64,000 nucleotides of DNA from Asticcacaulis sp. (GCA_024707255.1 JANQAC010000001.1:496001-560000); one strand, 5' to 3'; counted from the first letter of the stretch, positions 1-8,719 are shown. The notes: a model not told the origin generated them from the letters alone. Program-made: numbers and translations.

Positions 1-409
1 TCCCTTATAACTTCTTGATATTTTTCGCCTTTGGACATCATTGCCAAAGCGTCGTTAACCATATAACTCAATATTGTCTCCTGATTTTTCCCCTCTCGCG
101 GGCATTTCGGGACGGGGTTTGCGGGCTTGGGCGCGCAAAACGCGAAATCGGCGTCGGGTCGGGCTTATTAACACTTTTTTCTGGCCAAGGCACCGCTTTT
201 GACGCATGATGACTATGCGCGCGTTCAGGCGTAAGTGGGGTATGGGTTATGAGGGGGTTCCGCGCATTTCCGGCGCGACAATCCGGCAACGCTCAACAAG
301 ATTAAGTCAGTCACTAGCTGCATTGGGGGGCCAAAGCTTGACACTCTTCGTAATCCTTACAAAAGATGTATTAACCATATTTATGCCGACGCTGTCGGAG
401 CGATGACTG
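1..409. other. Intergenic region upstream of the Sel1 lipoprotein gene
   Basis: I see no convincing gene in this stretch; the short open frames lack ribosome binding sites and family resemblance. It holds a TTGACA hexamer at 338-343 that could be a -35 box, but no good -10 at normal spacing. Two TTAACCAT octamers at 55-62 and 371-378 match the CtrA half-site described in Caulobacter. Any gene to the left of base 1 cannot be judged. Confidence 0.5.
371..378 (+). promoter_or_regulatory. Candidate CtrA half-site TTAACCAT
   Basis: An exact TTAACCAT octamer lies 32 bases before the start codon of the Sel1-repeat gene; a second copy is at 55-62. This octamer is the recognised CtrA-type motif in Caulobacterales. 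Binding, and hence cell-cycle control of the downstream pair, is inference from the motif alone. Confidence 0.35.
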
Positions 410-1879
410 ATGTCAGAATGTGATCAGGCGAGGTTAGCCAAAGCATCCCTGAAAAAGGATAGCGGCGGAATCTCCAGGGGCCGGAAGGTGTTTGTCCGCA
501 TAGGGGCAACGCTGATGGCGGGTCTGTGCGTCAGCATGTCCCTCTCCGGCTGCGACATGCGTGACTGGCGGTGGTTCAACCGCAAGGTAGGCATCGATGG
601 CACCTATGCCTGCCCGCGTCCGCCCGATCCCTTCCAGACTCAAGGGTTCAACGGCCAGGAACGCGAAATCCGCTATTATCGCCACCTCGGCTTTGCCAAT
701 GATTTCTTCGCGCAGCTCGAACTGGCCAATCGCTATGCGGCCATAGATGCTTCCGACAAAAATCTCGAAGACCATATCGAATCGTCGGTCTGGCTGGTGA
801 TGGCCCTGGCCAACCAGCAGGGCTATGCCCCGGCCAGCCGCGCCATGGACCCGCGCGGCGGCGTCCTGGCCTCGCGTTACGACAAGTGCCGCGCCTTCGA
901 GCGCGAGCGCGCCTACCGGATGCTCGATAACGAGCTGTCGATGATGGATTCGGGTGAGCGCGACAAGGTGCGCGACCGCGTCATCTATATCCAGGCATCA
1001 TTAGGCGCCGACGGTTTCCGCACACTGGGCCGGCTGTATGACGATCAATACGGCCCGATGGGCGAACCGGCCGATAATCCGCAGGCTATCCGCGCCATGA
1101 TGCGGGGCCGCAATTACGGCATGTCCAATGTCCGCACCCTGTTCGAGCGCTCGGATGTCGACGCCTATCTCTATAATTACAAAGCGTCGGAAACCGGCGA
1201 TGTCGGGGCCTACGTCCTTTTGAAGGATTTCGAGAAATCGGCGCCAACCCGCGCGAAATATTCGTCCTTCGTCGAATCCAAGGCCCGCCGATGGGTGGCA
1301 CCCTATGAGTTCTATCCGCCCGAAGCCCCGCAGGGCGGCGTGCCGCATTCGGATGAAAGCCGTCCGGATGACGCCGCATCCTATGCCCTGTCGCGCATGG
1401 AAGAACTGCCCTTTATCCATGTGGTCCGTGCGCTTGACTACCTGAACCTTCTCAATGTCGCCTGTTTCGAGCCGAAAGACGTGCCGAAGCAGACGATTGA
1501 CGGCCTGCGGTCGATGATTGGCATGCCGGGCGGCGAGCGCCTGACCTATCTCGATCGTGTCCGCGCCATCCAGTTGGCGGCCGTGAACGGCGATTCCCGT
1601 TCGCAGCTCGTCCTGGCGGTCATGTATTCCGAAGGCGTCGGGGTTGAGGTTGATTATGCCCGCGCCTTCTACTGGTATCAGAAGGCCGAAAGCCAGGGGT
1701 CGCCCGAGGCCCGCTACGCCATGTCGACCTATTTCGACCTGGGCATGAAGGGCGTGGCCGATCAGAACAAGGCCGAGTCCGTCGTCATGCAGCTTGATGC
1801 GGCCCTGGCCGGCTTCAAGCCTTCGGCCGGCCGCCTGCAAGCCGTGCTGGCGCAAGTATCGCGTACGCCTGAAAATTAA
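410..1879 (+). CDS. Sel1-repeat (TPR-like) lipoprotein
   Basis: 489 residues. After a charged N-terminus there is a hydrophobic stretch (about residues 30-47) ending in LSGC, a lipobox with Cys48, so the mature protein is probably an outer-membrane or periplasmic lipoprotein. Near the C-terminus (about 395-465) are two Sel1-like repeats, recognisable by the A-x-x-x-L-A-x-M-Y-x-x-G-V-G-V pattern followed by A-F-x-W-Y-x-K-A. The middle part is not recognised. Sel1 repeats usually scaffold protein-protein contacts. The start at 410 has GGAG nine bases upstream; a shorter start is possible because the signal begins late. The next gene, a secreted beta-helix protein, starts 50 bases downstream on the same strand, so the two are probably co-transcribed. 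The pairing recalls exopolysaccharide secretion modules such as AlgK/AlgG, but no synthase is visible. Confidence 0.75.
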   Translation: MSECDQARLAKASLKKDSGGISRGRKVFVRIGATLMAGLCVSMSLSGCDMRDWRWFNRKVGIDGTYACPRPPDPFQTQGFNGQEREIRYYRHLGFANDFFAQLELANRYAAIDASDKNLEDHIESSVWLVMALANQQGYAPASRAMDPRGGVLASRYDKCRAFERERAYRMLDNELSMMDSGERDKVRDRVIYIQASLGADGFRTLGRLYDDQYGPMGEPADNPQAIRAMMRGRNYGMSNVRTLFERSDVDAYLYNYKASETGDVGAYVLLKDFEKSAPTRAKYSSFVESKARRWVAPYEFYPPEAPQGGVPHSDESRPDDAASYALSRMEELPFIHVVRALDYLNLLNVACFEPKDVPKQTIDGLRSMIGMPGGERLTYLDRVRAIQLAAVNGDSRSQLVLAVMYSEGVGVEVDYARAFYWYQKAESQGSPEARYAMSTYFDLGMKGVADQNKAESVVMQLDAALAGFKPSAGRLQAVLAQVSRTPEN

Positions 1880-1929
1880 TACGGCGCGGCCCCTCGTTTA
1901 CCGGGGCGGCGATTTAAGGAAAAACGAAG

Positions 1930-3975
1930 ATGTGGATGCGTAAGGACCGTCAAACACGTTCGCAAAGGGGGCAAGGCCTTGTGCTGAGCCTGACGCTCCT
2001 GCTTGTGACCGCCGTCATGTGTCTGTCCGTGCCGCAAGGCGCTGTTGCCGGCTCCAATGTCGCCGCCCGCGTCAATGCCACCATCCGTCCGTGCTTTGGC
2101 GTCCTGCTCGATCCCGAACTGCGCACCTGCCGCTCGCAGCAGCGCTATGGATACGGCAATGGGTACGGGTACGGCTATGACGACTGGAACCGCCGCTTCC
2201 GCAACGGCACGGTCGCCCATTTCGATTGCAGCGAAGGCCCCTACGCGCTCGATCGCCTGCTGGCACGCCTGCCTTCGGGAAGCACGCTTTACCTGCGCGG
2301 CTCCCGCGGCTGGCGCACCTCCAATGGCCTGGGCGCTGCCGACCTGCCGGAAGCCTATGCCAATTACAGCGTCTGCGAAGTCAGCCTGCGCCTGCGCAAA
2401 TCCATCATCATCCAGCCCGAAACCGGACCGGGCTATGACAACCATCCGCTGGTGCTGAAGGCGCCTCAGGGCGAAAACTGCATCCGCGTCGAGCCGACGG
2501 CCGACATGGTCATCGTCCGCAACCTGACCCTGATGTCGACGCGCGGTGCCAGCCAGTCGTGTATTTCGGCCTCCGGCGGCGAATTTACCCTGGAAAACGC
2601 CAACCTGCGTTATGATGGCGAACGCTCCGCCGTGGCCATCGAGGCCGGCCGCTTCAACATGTCGGACACCAACCTGATCGCCCGCACGGAAGACGCCGCG
2701 CTGGAGATCAACCACGCGTCCCTCTATATCTATAACAGCCGCGTCGCCAGCACCTATAACGGCATCCGCGGAGACATCACCAATGACAGCCGCCTGCTGG
2801 GCGTGACCGTGCTGCAACTGGGTGACTGGCAGGGCTTCGAGCGCGGCGAAAACGCCAAGGCGATCGATCTCAGCCTGGAAACCAACCGCAGCATCATCAC
2901 CATCGACCAGACCAAGACCCTGTTCTATGGCAATGGCCTCTATCTCGATGGTGTTGGCGAGGCCCTGGTCTCCAACTCCCTGTTCTATTCCGATCACGCC
3001 ATCACCAGCAATCTGGAGCGTGTCCGCATACTCAACAACTACATCTTCGCCGATGAAGTGGGCATCAATCTGGAACGCGGCACCGCTTATGTCGGCAACA
3101 ACCATATCCGGCTGGTGCGCACGGCGGCGATCCTGAAAAAGCCGGGCGCCATGCTGCGCGCGGTCAATAACCACATCGAAACCGAGCGCTGCGAGGATCT
3201 GAGCTGGGGCGATGTCCCACCGGAATTCCGCAACTGTACGCCCTGGCATCAACAGGCCGCCTTTGGTATTCCCGGCGGTGGCGTCGACTGGAGCATCTAC
3301 GACCTCCTGAGCGAGGCCTGCGCGGATTCGCCCTCCGACGGCCACGCCGGCGCGGTGTGCAGCCGCTTCCACGCCACCACCTTCAAGACGCTGAACAAGG
3401 AACGCACCTATGACGATCGTTCCTACAGCGAACTGATCAAGGCCGGATGCAGCCGCAACATGACCCAGGTAACCGCCGTCTCGTGGCAGCAGTGCCAGGA
3501 TTACCAGAAGCTGCGCCTGCCGGCTGACAGTGGCAAGGTCGATCCGGTCATCGAGGAAGCCTCCTACCGCGCGCTGAAGGCGATATGCACACAAAAACCA
3601 GCCGACCCGGCCTGGGGCCAGCGCTGCGATACCTATACCAAGAGCGCCAATGCCGAGATCAACAGCGGCGACCAGTATCCCTTCGAGGATGACGATACCA
3701 ACCTGGCCCTGGCCGATGGCAAGGAATGGCTGTCCCAGGAACTCTACAGCAATGAGAATAACCTCTATTCGGTAAACGCCGGCACCTTCATGCCGCTGTT
3801 CGATACCTACCTGCCGCGTCCGCCCTATCGCATGGCCACCTCCAATGTGGCCGGCCCGAACTCGCCGGATAATCCGGAATCGAGTCAGGGCGCCCCGCCG
3901 CCGCGCAATCCGTCGCCGCGCCGCGATGCGCCGGCCGTGCCGAACCCGGTGCCGCCTATCCCGCGGATCAATTAA
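1930..3975 (+). CDS. Secreted right-handed beta-helix repeat protein
   Basis: 681 residues with a Sec signal peptide (basic N-terminus, hydrophobic core about 17-35, likely cleavage after AVA near residue 41). Residues about 130-400 show the irregular repeat pattern of a parallel beta-helix, with repeated N-N-x-I/L and short hydrophobic strands as in pectate-lyase-like and carbohydrate-sulfatase/epimerase-like folds. A short tyrosine/glycine run (GYGNGYGYGYDDW) lies near residue 80, many cysteines suggest disulfides, and the last 40 residues are proline-rich. No catalytic signature is certain. The start has a good AAGGAA site at the right distance. It follows the Sel1 lipoprotein gene and is closed by a strong terminator. 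Likely a periplasmic or surface polysaccharide-binding or -modifying protein; substrate unknown. Confidence 0.7.
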   Translation: MWMRKDRQTRSQRGQGLVLSLTLLLVTAVMCLSVPQGAVAGSNVAARVNATIRPCFGVLLDPELRTCRSQQRYGYGNGYGYGYDDWNRRFRNGTVAHFDCSEGPYALDRLLARLPSGSTLYLRGSRGWRTSNGLGAADLPEAYANYSVCEVSLRLRKSIIIQPETGPGYDNHPLVLKAPQGENCIRVEPTADMVIVRNLTLMSTRGASQSCISASGGEFTLENANLRYDGERSAVAIEAGRFNMSDTNLIARTEDAALEINHASLYIYNSRVASTYNGIRGDITNDSRLLGVTVLQLGDWQGFERGENAKAIDLSLETNRSIITIDQTKTLFYGNGLYLDGVGEALVSNSLFYSDHAITSNLERVRILNNYIFADEVGINLERGTAYVGNNHIRLVRTAAILKKPGAMLRAVNNHIETERCEDLSWGDVPPEFRNCTPWHQQAAFGIPGGGVDWSIYDLLSEACADSPSDGHAGAVCSRFHATTFKTLNKERTYDDRSYSELIKAGCSRNMTQVTAVSWQQCQDYQKLRLPADSGKVDPVIEEASYRALKAICTQKPADPAWGQRCDTYTKSANAEINSGDQYPFEDDDTNLALADGKEWLSQELYSNENNLYSVNAGTFMPLFDTYLPRPPYRMATSNVAGPNSPDNPESSQGAPPPRNPSPRRDAPAVPNPVPPIPRIN

Positions 3976-3980
3976 ACCAA

Positions 3981-4008
3981 AAGCCGGACCAGAAGGTCCG
4001 GCTTTTTT
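3981..4008 (+). terminator. Rho-independent terminator after the beta-helix gene
   Basis: A perfect 10-bp stem (AAGCCGGACC / GGTCCGGCTT) with a 4-base loop is followed by a T-run, starting 5 bases after the stop codon of the beta-helix gene. Confidence 0.93.
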
Positions 4009-4033
4009 ATTGTCCAGTGCCGAAATGAAAAAA

Positions 4034-4058
4034 GCCCCGATTAATATCGGGGCCTTTT
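4034..4058 (-). terminator. Terminator, probably bidirectional, ending the glycine-zipper gene
   Basis: GCCCCGA (4034-4040) pairs with TCGGGGC (4047-4053), with A-runs on the left and T-runs on the right. It lies about 20 bases beyond the stop of the minus-strand lipoprotein gene, so it can terminate that gene and catch read-through from the plus strand. Confidence 0.85.
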
Positions 4059-4078
4059 TACATTCCTGATTTCAACGG

Positions 4079-4720
4079 TCAGTTATCATCGCTGTCATCA
4101 TGATGACGGCCCCAGTGCCAGCCGCCTTCCTGCTTGTCCTTGGCCTGGAGACCAAGCACGGCGCCAGCCACAGCACCGGCCGCCGCATCATTCGTATCGC
4201 CGTTTGCCCCACCGATCAGGGCCCCTGTCGCCGCGCCCAGTGAAATGGCGTTGGAATCGCCGGCATTCAGGCTGGAGCCCATGGTGGCGCCGATCACGGC
4301 GCCCTGCTGGGCGCCCTTGGAATTATTGGTCACCACGCTACCGACAACCGCACCCGCTACCGCCCCCACGATCACCGGATTGGGGCCGCCGCGCACAAAA
4401 TCAACGCCATAGGCGCCGCGCCGCGTACAGACATAGCTGCCATCGCGTGGGTTCTGAGCATAGGGATCGAGACCGACCGAATTGCGGGTGGCATTGGAGG
4501 ACATAACCGGCAGGTCACTCGTCCGCGTCACGCGGGTTTCGACATGCGTATAGGGATCGTAGGTCATGATTTCCGGCGCCTGGCCGTTAAAATCGGACCG
4601 GCAGGCTTCATCGGCACGCGCCGTATTGATGGCCCGCGGCTCCGGTGTGGTGACGCAGGCGGATGTCGCCAGCCCCGCACCCAACGCCAGACCTGTAAGA
4701 ATAAAACGTGACGCCTTCAT
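4079..4720 (-). CDS. Glycine-zipper outer-membrane lipoprotein
   Basis: Translation from the second methionine (MKAS, 4720) gives 213 residues; an upstream in-frame ATG at 4741 would only add seven residues before a classical signal. The signal ends in the lipobox ATSAC (Cys22). Residues about 110-190 hold repeated alanine/glycine helices of the G-x-x-x-G type (VGAVAGAVVG, GAVIGATMG, GAATGALIGG, GAVAGAVLG), the signature of glycine-zipper proteins related to the 17-kDa antigen/SlyB group. The C-terminus is His/Asp-rich (HWGRHHDDSDDN) and may bind metal. Such proteins sit in the outer-membrane inner leaflet and influence envelope integrity; the exact role is unknown. A TTAACCAT octamer precedes the gene on its own strand. 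Confidence 0.8.
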   Translation of the reverse strand: MKASRFILTGLALGAGLATSACVTTPEPRAINTARADEACRSDFNGQAPEIMTYDPYTHVETRVTRTSDLPVMSSNATRNSVGLDPYAQNPRDGSYVCTRRGAYGVDFVRGGPNPVIVGAVAGAVVGSVVTNNSKGAQQGAVIGATMGSSLNAGDSNAISLGAATGALIGGANGDTNDAAAGAVAGAVLGLQAKDKQEGGWHWGRHHDDSDDN

Positions 4721-4746
4721 CGCATCCCCCGACCACGGCATTAAAG

Positions 4747-4754
4747 ATGGTTAA
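4747..4754 (-). promoter_or_regulatory. Candidate CtrA half-site upstream of the glycine-zipper gene
   Basis: TTAACCAT on the minus strand, with another TTAA six bases further downstream. This is close to the TTAA-N7-TTAA full CtrA site but with one base less spacing. It lies 27 bases before the preferred start codon. Confidence 0.35.
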
Positions 4755-4880
4755 CGGGGCATAGTCGCACACTTTCCGGCTCAAGCAAAGGCTTGAATCG
4801 GCGCGGGAACACAATTGAAATAACCGCAGTTACCCAGGCGCAACGCTTTTATAAGCAAGCGATAAAGACGACACGGTCCC

Positions 4881-5645
4881 TCAGCCCAGGGCTTCGTAAT
4901 CCTCGTCCGAGATTTCGAAATTGCCATAGACATTCTGCACGTCGTCATCGTCGTTCAGGGCGTCGATCAGCTTCATCAGGGTGCGCACCGGATCGCCGGT
5001 GATTGGCGTCGTGGCCTGCGGCTTCCAGACGAAGCCGGTTGACTTCGGGTCGCCCAAAATCTTGGAGACGGCCTCTGCGACTTCGTTCAGATCTTCGAAG
5101 GCGGTATAGATGGTGTGGCCGCCCTCGTCCTCGTCGCCGTCACCCGGATCGGTCTCGACATCGGCGGCGCCCGCCTCGATGGCCGCTTCAAAAATCTTGT
5201 CGGCGTCCCCCGCCGTCAGAGGATACTTGATCTCGCCCAGGCGGTCGAACATGAAGGCGACGCTGTTGGTATCCCCCATCTGACCGCCGAACTTGGTGAA
5301 ATAGCTGCGCACATTGCCGGCGGTGCGGTTGCGGTTGTCTGTCAGGGCCTCGACGATCAGGCCGATACCGCCGGGGCCGCGGCCTTCGTAGCGGATCTCT
5401 TCCATGTTGTCGGCTTCACCGGAGGCGCCCTTCTTGATGGCGCGTTCGATATTGTCCTTCGGCATCGATTCGGCCTTGGCCATCGAAACCGCCAGGCGCA
5501 GACGCGAATTCATGGCCGGGTCCGGCATACCCATCTTGGCGGCGATGGTGATATCGCGCGACAGCTTGGAGAAGAGCTTGGAGCGCGCGGCGTCGGCGCG
5601 GCCCTTCTTGTGCATGATATTCTTGAATTTACTATGGCCGGCCAT
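4881..5645 (-). CDS. yebC: YebC/PmpR family protein
   Basis: 254 residues, full length for the family. It begins with the hallmark [19 protein letters not shown] and contains the conserved Y-E-G-x-G-P-G-G-x-x-x-x-V-E-x-L-T-D-N-x-N-R-T block near residue 85-105 and an acidic C-terminal part. The family was first described as DNA-binding transcriptional regulators; later work connects homologues with relief of ribosome stalling at proline-rich stretches, so either role is possible. The minus-strand order suggests loose linkage to the YmdB-like and cyclo-ligase genes upstream, separated by 120 bases that contain a short perfect inverted repeat. Confidence 0.95.
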   Translation of the reverse strand: MAGHSKFKNIMHKKGRADAARSKLFSKLSRDITIAAKMGMPDPAMNSRLRLAVSMAKAESMPKDNIERAIKKGASGEADNMEEIRYEGRGPGGIGLIVEALTDNRNRTAGNVRSYFTKFGGQMGDTNSVAFMFDRLGEIKYPLTAGDADKIFEAAIEAGAADVETDPGDGDEDEGGHTIYTAFEDLNEVAEAVSKILGDPKSTGFVWKPQATTPITGDPVRTLMKLIDALNDDDDVQNVYGNFEISDEDYEALG

Positions 5646-5671
5646 GGGTCCTCAATGTCAATGTAGTGCCT

Positions 5672-5692
5672 CCAAACGTCCCTGACGTTTGG
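5672..5692. repeat. Perfect 9-bp inverted repeat upstream of yebC
   Basis: CCAAACGTC and GACGTTTGG are separated by three bases. There is no T-run on either strand, so it is not a standard terminator. It lies between the stop of the phosphodiesterase gene and the start of yebC, where an operator, RNA hairpin or processing site is possible. Confidence 0.5.
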
Positions 5693-5765
5693 CAAGGGCA
5701 AGTGCCCGCCCGAGCCGATGCGAGGCAAGCCCCCGCGGCGCCTGAGCGGAAAAAGATGCCGGTTT

Positions 5766-6599
5766 CTAAACCGAAACCAGCGCTTTAGGCAAGGTCTGGC
5801 TTAGGCGCCCACCGATGCGGATCGGTTCGATACGCGTGGCCAGTCCCGTGCGGTCATCGCTCTCGACATAGACGCCGCAGACCGTGGCCGGACCGGACGC
5901 CGGACGATAGCGTTCCTTGCCGATCCGCGTGGTAAACCGGCGCAACGGCTCTTCCTTGTCCATGCCGATCACACTGTCATAATCGGCACAGGCCCCGGCA
6001 TCGGTCTGGTAGGCCGTGCCGTTCGGCAGGATCTGCGCGTCGGCTGTCGGCACATGGGTATGGGTACCGACCACCAGGGTGGCGCGGCCGTCGCAGAAAT
6101 GCCCCATGGCCATTTTTTCCGACGTCGCCTCGCAGTGCATGTCCACCACTATGGCATCGGCCGCCAGGCCCAGCGGACAGGCATCCAGTTGCTTGTCCAC
6201 TGCGCCAAACGGATCATCCATCGACGCCATATGCACCAGGCCCAGAACATTCATGACCAGGATGCGCTTGCCCGATTGCGTCTCGAACAGATTGGCCCCA
6301 CGCCCCGGCGCATCGGCCAGCGGCGGATAGTTGATCGGCCGGATCAGGCGCGGTTCGCGGACAATATAGGTCAGGGCCTCTTTCTGGTCCCACGAATGGT
6401 TGCCGAGCGTCAGGCAATCGGCGCCGGCGTCAAAGAGTTGGCGCGCCGAATTTTCCGACAGGCCGAAGCCGGCCGAGGCGTTTTCCGCGTTGATAATGAC
6501 GAATTCGAGGTCAAGCTCACGCCTGAGTCGCGGCAGGTGCTCGGCAAGTCCGTCGCGTCCGGCGCGGCCCACCACATCACCAAAAAAAGCAAAGCGCAT
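5766..6599 (-). CDS. YmdB-like metallophosphoesterase (TIGR00282 family)
   Basis: 277 residues. The metal-binding motifs of the family are all visible in order: F-G-D-V-V-G at the N-terminus, I-N-A-E-N about residue 38, L-G-N-H-S-W-D about residue 66, V-D-M-H-C-E near 150 and G-T-H-T-H-V near 178. The homologue YmdB of Bacillus is a 2',3'- and 3',5'-cyclic nucleotide phosphodiesterase that affects RNA turnover and biofilm formation; the same chemistry is inferred here. The gene follows the 5-FTHF cyclo-ligase gene after 36 bases on the same strand, so the two probably share a transcript. Confidence 0.9.
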   Translation of the reverse strand: MRFAFFGDVVGRAGRDGLAEHLPRLRRELDLEFVIINAENASAGFGLSENSARQLFDAGADCLTLGNHSWDQKEALTYIVREPRLIRPINYPPLADAPGRGANLFETQSGKRILVMNVLGLVHMASMDDPFGAVDKQLDACPLGLAADAIVVDMHCEATSEKMAMGHFCDGRATLVVGTHTHVPTADAQILPNGTAYQTDAGACADYDSVIGMDKEEPLRRFTTRIGKERYRPASGPATVCGVYVESDDRTGLATRIEPIRIGGRLSQTLPKALVSV

Positions 6600-6635
6600 T
6601 AAAAGTCCAGTTTCTAAGTTCCGCTTTGGTGGGAA

Positions 6636-7232
6636 CTACACCTTGGAGCGCACCTGAATGACGCCCTGATCGGTAAATATACCGTCAAGCGGCTGATCAT
6701 GCACCTCAAACGGTATTTCGGCAAGTTGCTGCCCCGAAAAAGCGACCCCGTAGCCTTTTACGTCCTTCTGCGCCCGCAAACGCGCCAGCACGCGGTCGTA
6801 ATAACCGCCGCCATAGCCCAGCCGCCAGCCCTGGTCATCAAAGGCCAGCAAGGGCATGAACACGACATCCGGCGCAATTTCGTCAGCCTCATCCGCCGGC
6901 TGATGGATATCGAACGGCCCGCTGACCAGATGATCGCCCAGGCTGAACCTGCGGAAGATCATGCGGAAACCTTCCCCTTCCGTCACCAGGCAGGGCAAGG
7001 CCAGCGCATAGCCGCGCGCCTCGAAAATCTGTAACAGCGGGAAGGGATTTATTTCGCTCTGGATCGGCCAGTAGGCGGCGATGATGGCGTCCCTGTCAGG
7101 CCACGCCCGGTGCTCATCGAGATGTGCCTCGGCGACCTCGGCCAGTACGTCCCCCGCCAGGGGAGAACTTGATGCGAAAGCGGCGCGGCGGCGCTTCATT
7201 TCGTTGCGCAGCAACGGCTTCTGGTCGGCCAT
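6636..7232 (-). CDS. ygfA: 5-formyltetrahydrofolate cyclo-ligase
   Basis: Using the start MADQKPLLRNEMKRRR gives 198 residues, the usual size. Upstream in-frame codons at 7238 and 7292 exist, but the latter lies inside the 3' end of the structured RNA described next to it. The basic N-terminal R-x-E-M-K-R-R-R segment binds ATP/folate phosphate, and the signature G-Y-G-G-G-Y-Y-D-R appears near residue 145. The enzyme converts 5-formyl-THF plus ATP to 5,10-methenyl-THF in one-carbon metabolism. In many proteobacteria this gene lies directly downstream of the 6S RNA gene, as appears to be the case here. Confidence 0.93.
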   Translation of the reverse strand: MADQKPLLRNEMKRRRAAFASSSPLAGDVLAEVAEAHLDEHRAWPDRDAIIAAYWPIQSEINPFPLLQIFEARGYALALPCLVTEGEGFRMIFRRFSLGDHLVSGPFDIHQPADEADEIAPDVVFMPLLAFDDQGWRLGYGGGYYDRVLARLRAQKDVKGYGVAFSGQQLAEIPFEVHDQPLDGIFTDQGVIQVRSKV

Positions 7233-7283
7233 CAGCATAGTCAGTTCTCCGGCTTGCTGATCAAGCTTAGCAAATCCGGCATA

Positions 7284-7437
7284 AAAAAGCACGGCTGAAT
7301 GTGAGGCAGGGTGGCGGCGCCATAAGAGCCGTGTCGATGCGTTTAAATCCTCTCAGACCTGACTAGTCAGGTGGGAACCAGGTAACTAGGACCACGGTCC
7401 AGATCAGAGCCAGTCCCCGTTCTAAGTGATTAAGGTC
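7284..7437 (-). ncRNA. ssrS: Candidate 6S RNA
   Basis: The gap between the unrecognised 397-aa gene and the 5-FTHF cyclo-ligase gene holds a transcript-like unit of about 155 nt, close to 6S RNA length. It has a promoter-like pair upstream, several self-complementary segments (GGACC/GGTCC, the palindrome CCTGACTAGTCAGG), and an end formed by CACGGCT (7333-7327) pairing with AGCCGTG (7297-7291) and followed by six T. 6S RNA upstream of ygfA is a known gene order in alpha- and gammaproteobacteria. I could not run a covariance search, so the identity rests on location, size and boundaries rather than on a confirmed secondary structure. Confidence 0.55.
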
Positions 7438-7442
7438 AGAAG

Positions 7443-7472
7443 GAATAGTGATCGCCACGCGAGCCACAGCAA
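7443..7472 (-). promoter_or_regulatory. Putative promoter of the 6S-like RNA
   Basis: On the minus strand TTGCTG (7472-7467) is followed after 18 bases by CTATTC (7448-7443). Initiation six to seven bases later would give the RNA starting near 7437. The -10 box is a weak match to the housekeeping consensus. Confidence 0.4.
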
Positions 7473-7525
7473 GACCCGCCAAGGCTTATATAGGCCGCCA
7501 TCCCGGCGAACTCAAGAACCTTCGT

Positions 7526-8719
7526 TTAAAGCAGGGTCGCCGCCACGGGCAGGACGGGCGGCGTCGCGGCCTCGACATTCAAAAGGCTGTCCTCGAAATC
7601 GACGAGAATATCGGCAAATTCCTGCGGCGTCAGGCGCATATGGGTCATGCGCGCCCCCATGCGATAATCCCAGAACGAACCGATATGGCTGAGGATACCG
7701 ATGCTTTCGCCCAGTTCGAAGAACATCTTCGGACCGGCCAGCAGGAACTTGCGGAAAGGCGCCGGGTCAGACCCCTGCGTCAGGGCCAGATAGGCTTCGT
7801 CATAGACCTTCAGCGTCTTGCGGGTCGAAACGATGGCGGTGATGATCTTCTTCGCCAGCCGCGGCCTGACCTCGGCCAGGTAGTCGCGCGTCGCGGCATC
7901 GATCGGCCCCATGGTGCGGTAGGTCTGCAAACCGTCGATCACCTGCTTGATGTCGGCCTGGAGGTGCGTCTGGCGCCATTTGAAATAAAGGAATCCGCGC
8001 CATGAGAACATGCCCTCGGCGAAATCACCGTCGCTCATGCGGAAGGTCTGTTTGAGCGGATCTAGGTCACTGTCGAGATTATTGGCCAGGATTTTCGAGG
8101 TCAGCTTTATCGCCGCGGCTTCCATGCCGGCGCCGAAGGCCGTCATGACCAGATGCTCGATTTCCGCATTGGCGAACCCAACCATCTCATTGAGATCGCT
8201 TGGCGAAATCTTCAGGTAGCAGGGATCGGGCTGAAAGCCGAAGCGCGCCAGATGCTCACGCACAAGGAACGGATCGAGCGAGGGAATGACATCCAGATGC
8301 TGGAGTATCTGCAGGTCGGGATTGCTGGCCAGGTTTTCGTCGCTGAAATATGAGCGGGTAAAATTGACAAAGCCGGACTGATTGACAAAGATCGATCGGC
8401 CACCCAGGCGCAGATCGCTGGCGTCGAAGGGCAGGATGATCTTGGTGGCCGTGCGTCGCGGATGGGCAAAAAGCTCGCGTTCAGCCGGACGCAGGGTGTG
8501 CTTGACGAGCAGGGCCTTGTTCAGTTGCGAATTGCGGAAGAACGGACTGCCGGCATAGCCTGCACTGCGGCCGCTGGTGGCGAATATCTGCGAGAGATTG
8601 AGCACCCGGCTGGTTGACGCCGTCTCGCCGAGATTGGCCAGGTTACGCACATCGCGCGCGCTCTGGCCGCCGGATTTACTATAGCCAGACTTACTGTAAG
8701 ATGCCGCCCCCGCGTGCAT
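7526..8719 (-). CDS. Protein of unknown function, 397 aa
   Basis: I do not recognise this family. The product has no signal peptide or membrane segment. The first 45 residues are low in complexity, with a small tandem repeat (SYSKSG / GYSKSGG), and look disordered; the rest appears globular and mainly helical, with an aromatic segment F-S-W-R-G-F-L-Y-F-K-W-R in the middle. Codon use is like the neighbours and the frame is open throughout, so it is probably a real gene. It is divergent from the ferredoxin gene (114 bases between them) and is followed by the 6S-like RNA. The start at 8719 lacks a strong Shine-Dalgarno sequence, so a downstream start is possible. A cytosolic protein restricted to relatives seems likely. 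Confidence 0.65.
   Translation of the reverse strand: MHAGAASYSKSGYSKSGGQSARDVRNLANLGETASTSRVLNLSQIFATSGRSAGYAGSPFFRNSQLNKALLVKHTLRPAERELFAHPRRTATKIILPFDASDLRLGGRSIFVNQSGFVNFTRSYFSDENLASNPDLQILQHLDVIPSLDPFLVREHLARFGFQPDPCYLKISPSDLNEMVGFANAEIEHLVMTAFGAGMEAAAIKLTSKILANNLDSDLDPLKQTFRMSDGDFAEGMFSWRGFLYFKWRQTHLQADIKQVIDGLQTYRTMGPIDAATRDYLAEVRPRLAKKIITAIVSTRKTLKVYDEAYLALTQGSDPAPFRKFLLAGPKMFFELGESIGILSHIGSFWDYRMGARMTHMRLTPQEFADILVDFEDSLLNVEAATPPVLPVAATLL

Noticed and set aside
1876..3594. 572-aa minus-strand open frame opposite the beta-helix gene
   Set aside because: Long only because of high GC; composition is unnatural and the plus-strand gene has a signal peptide, ribosome site and terminator.
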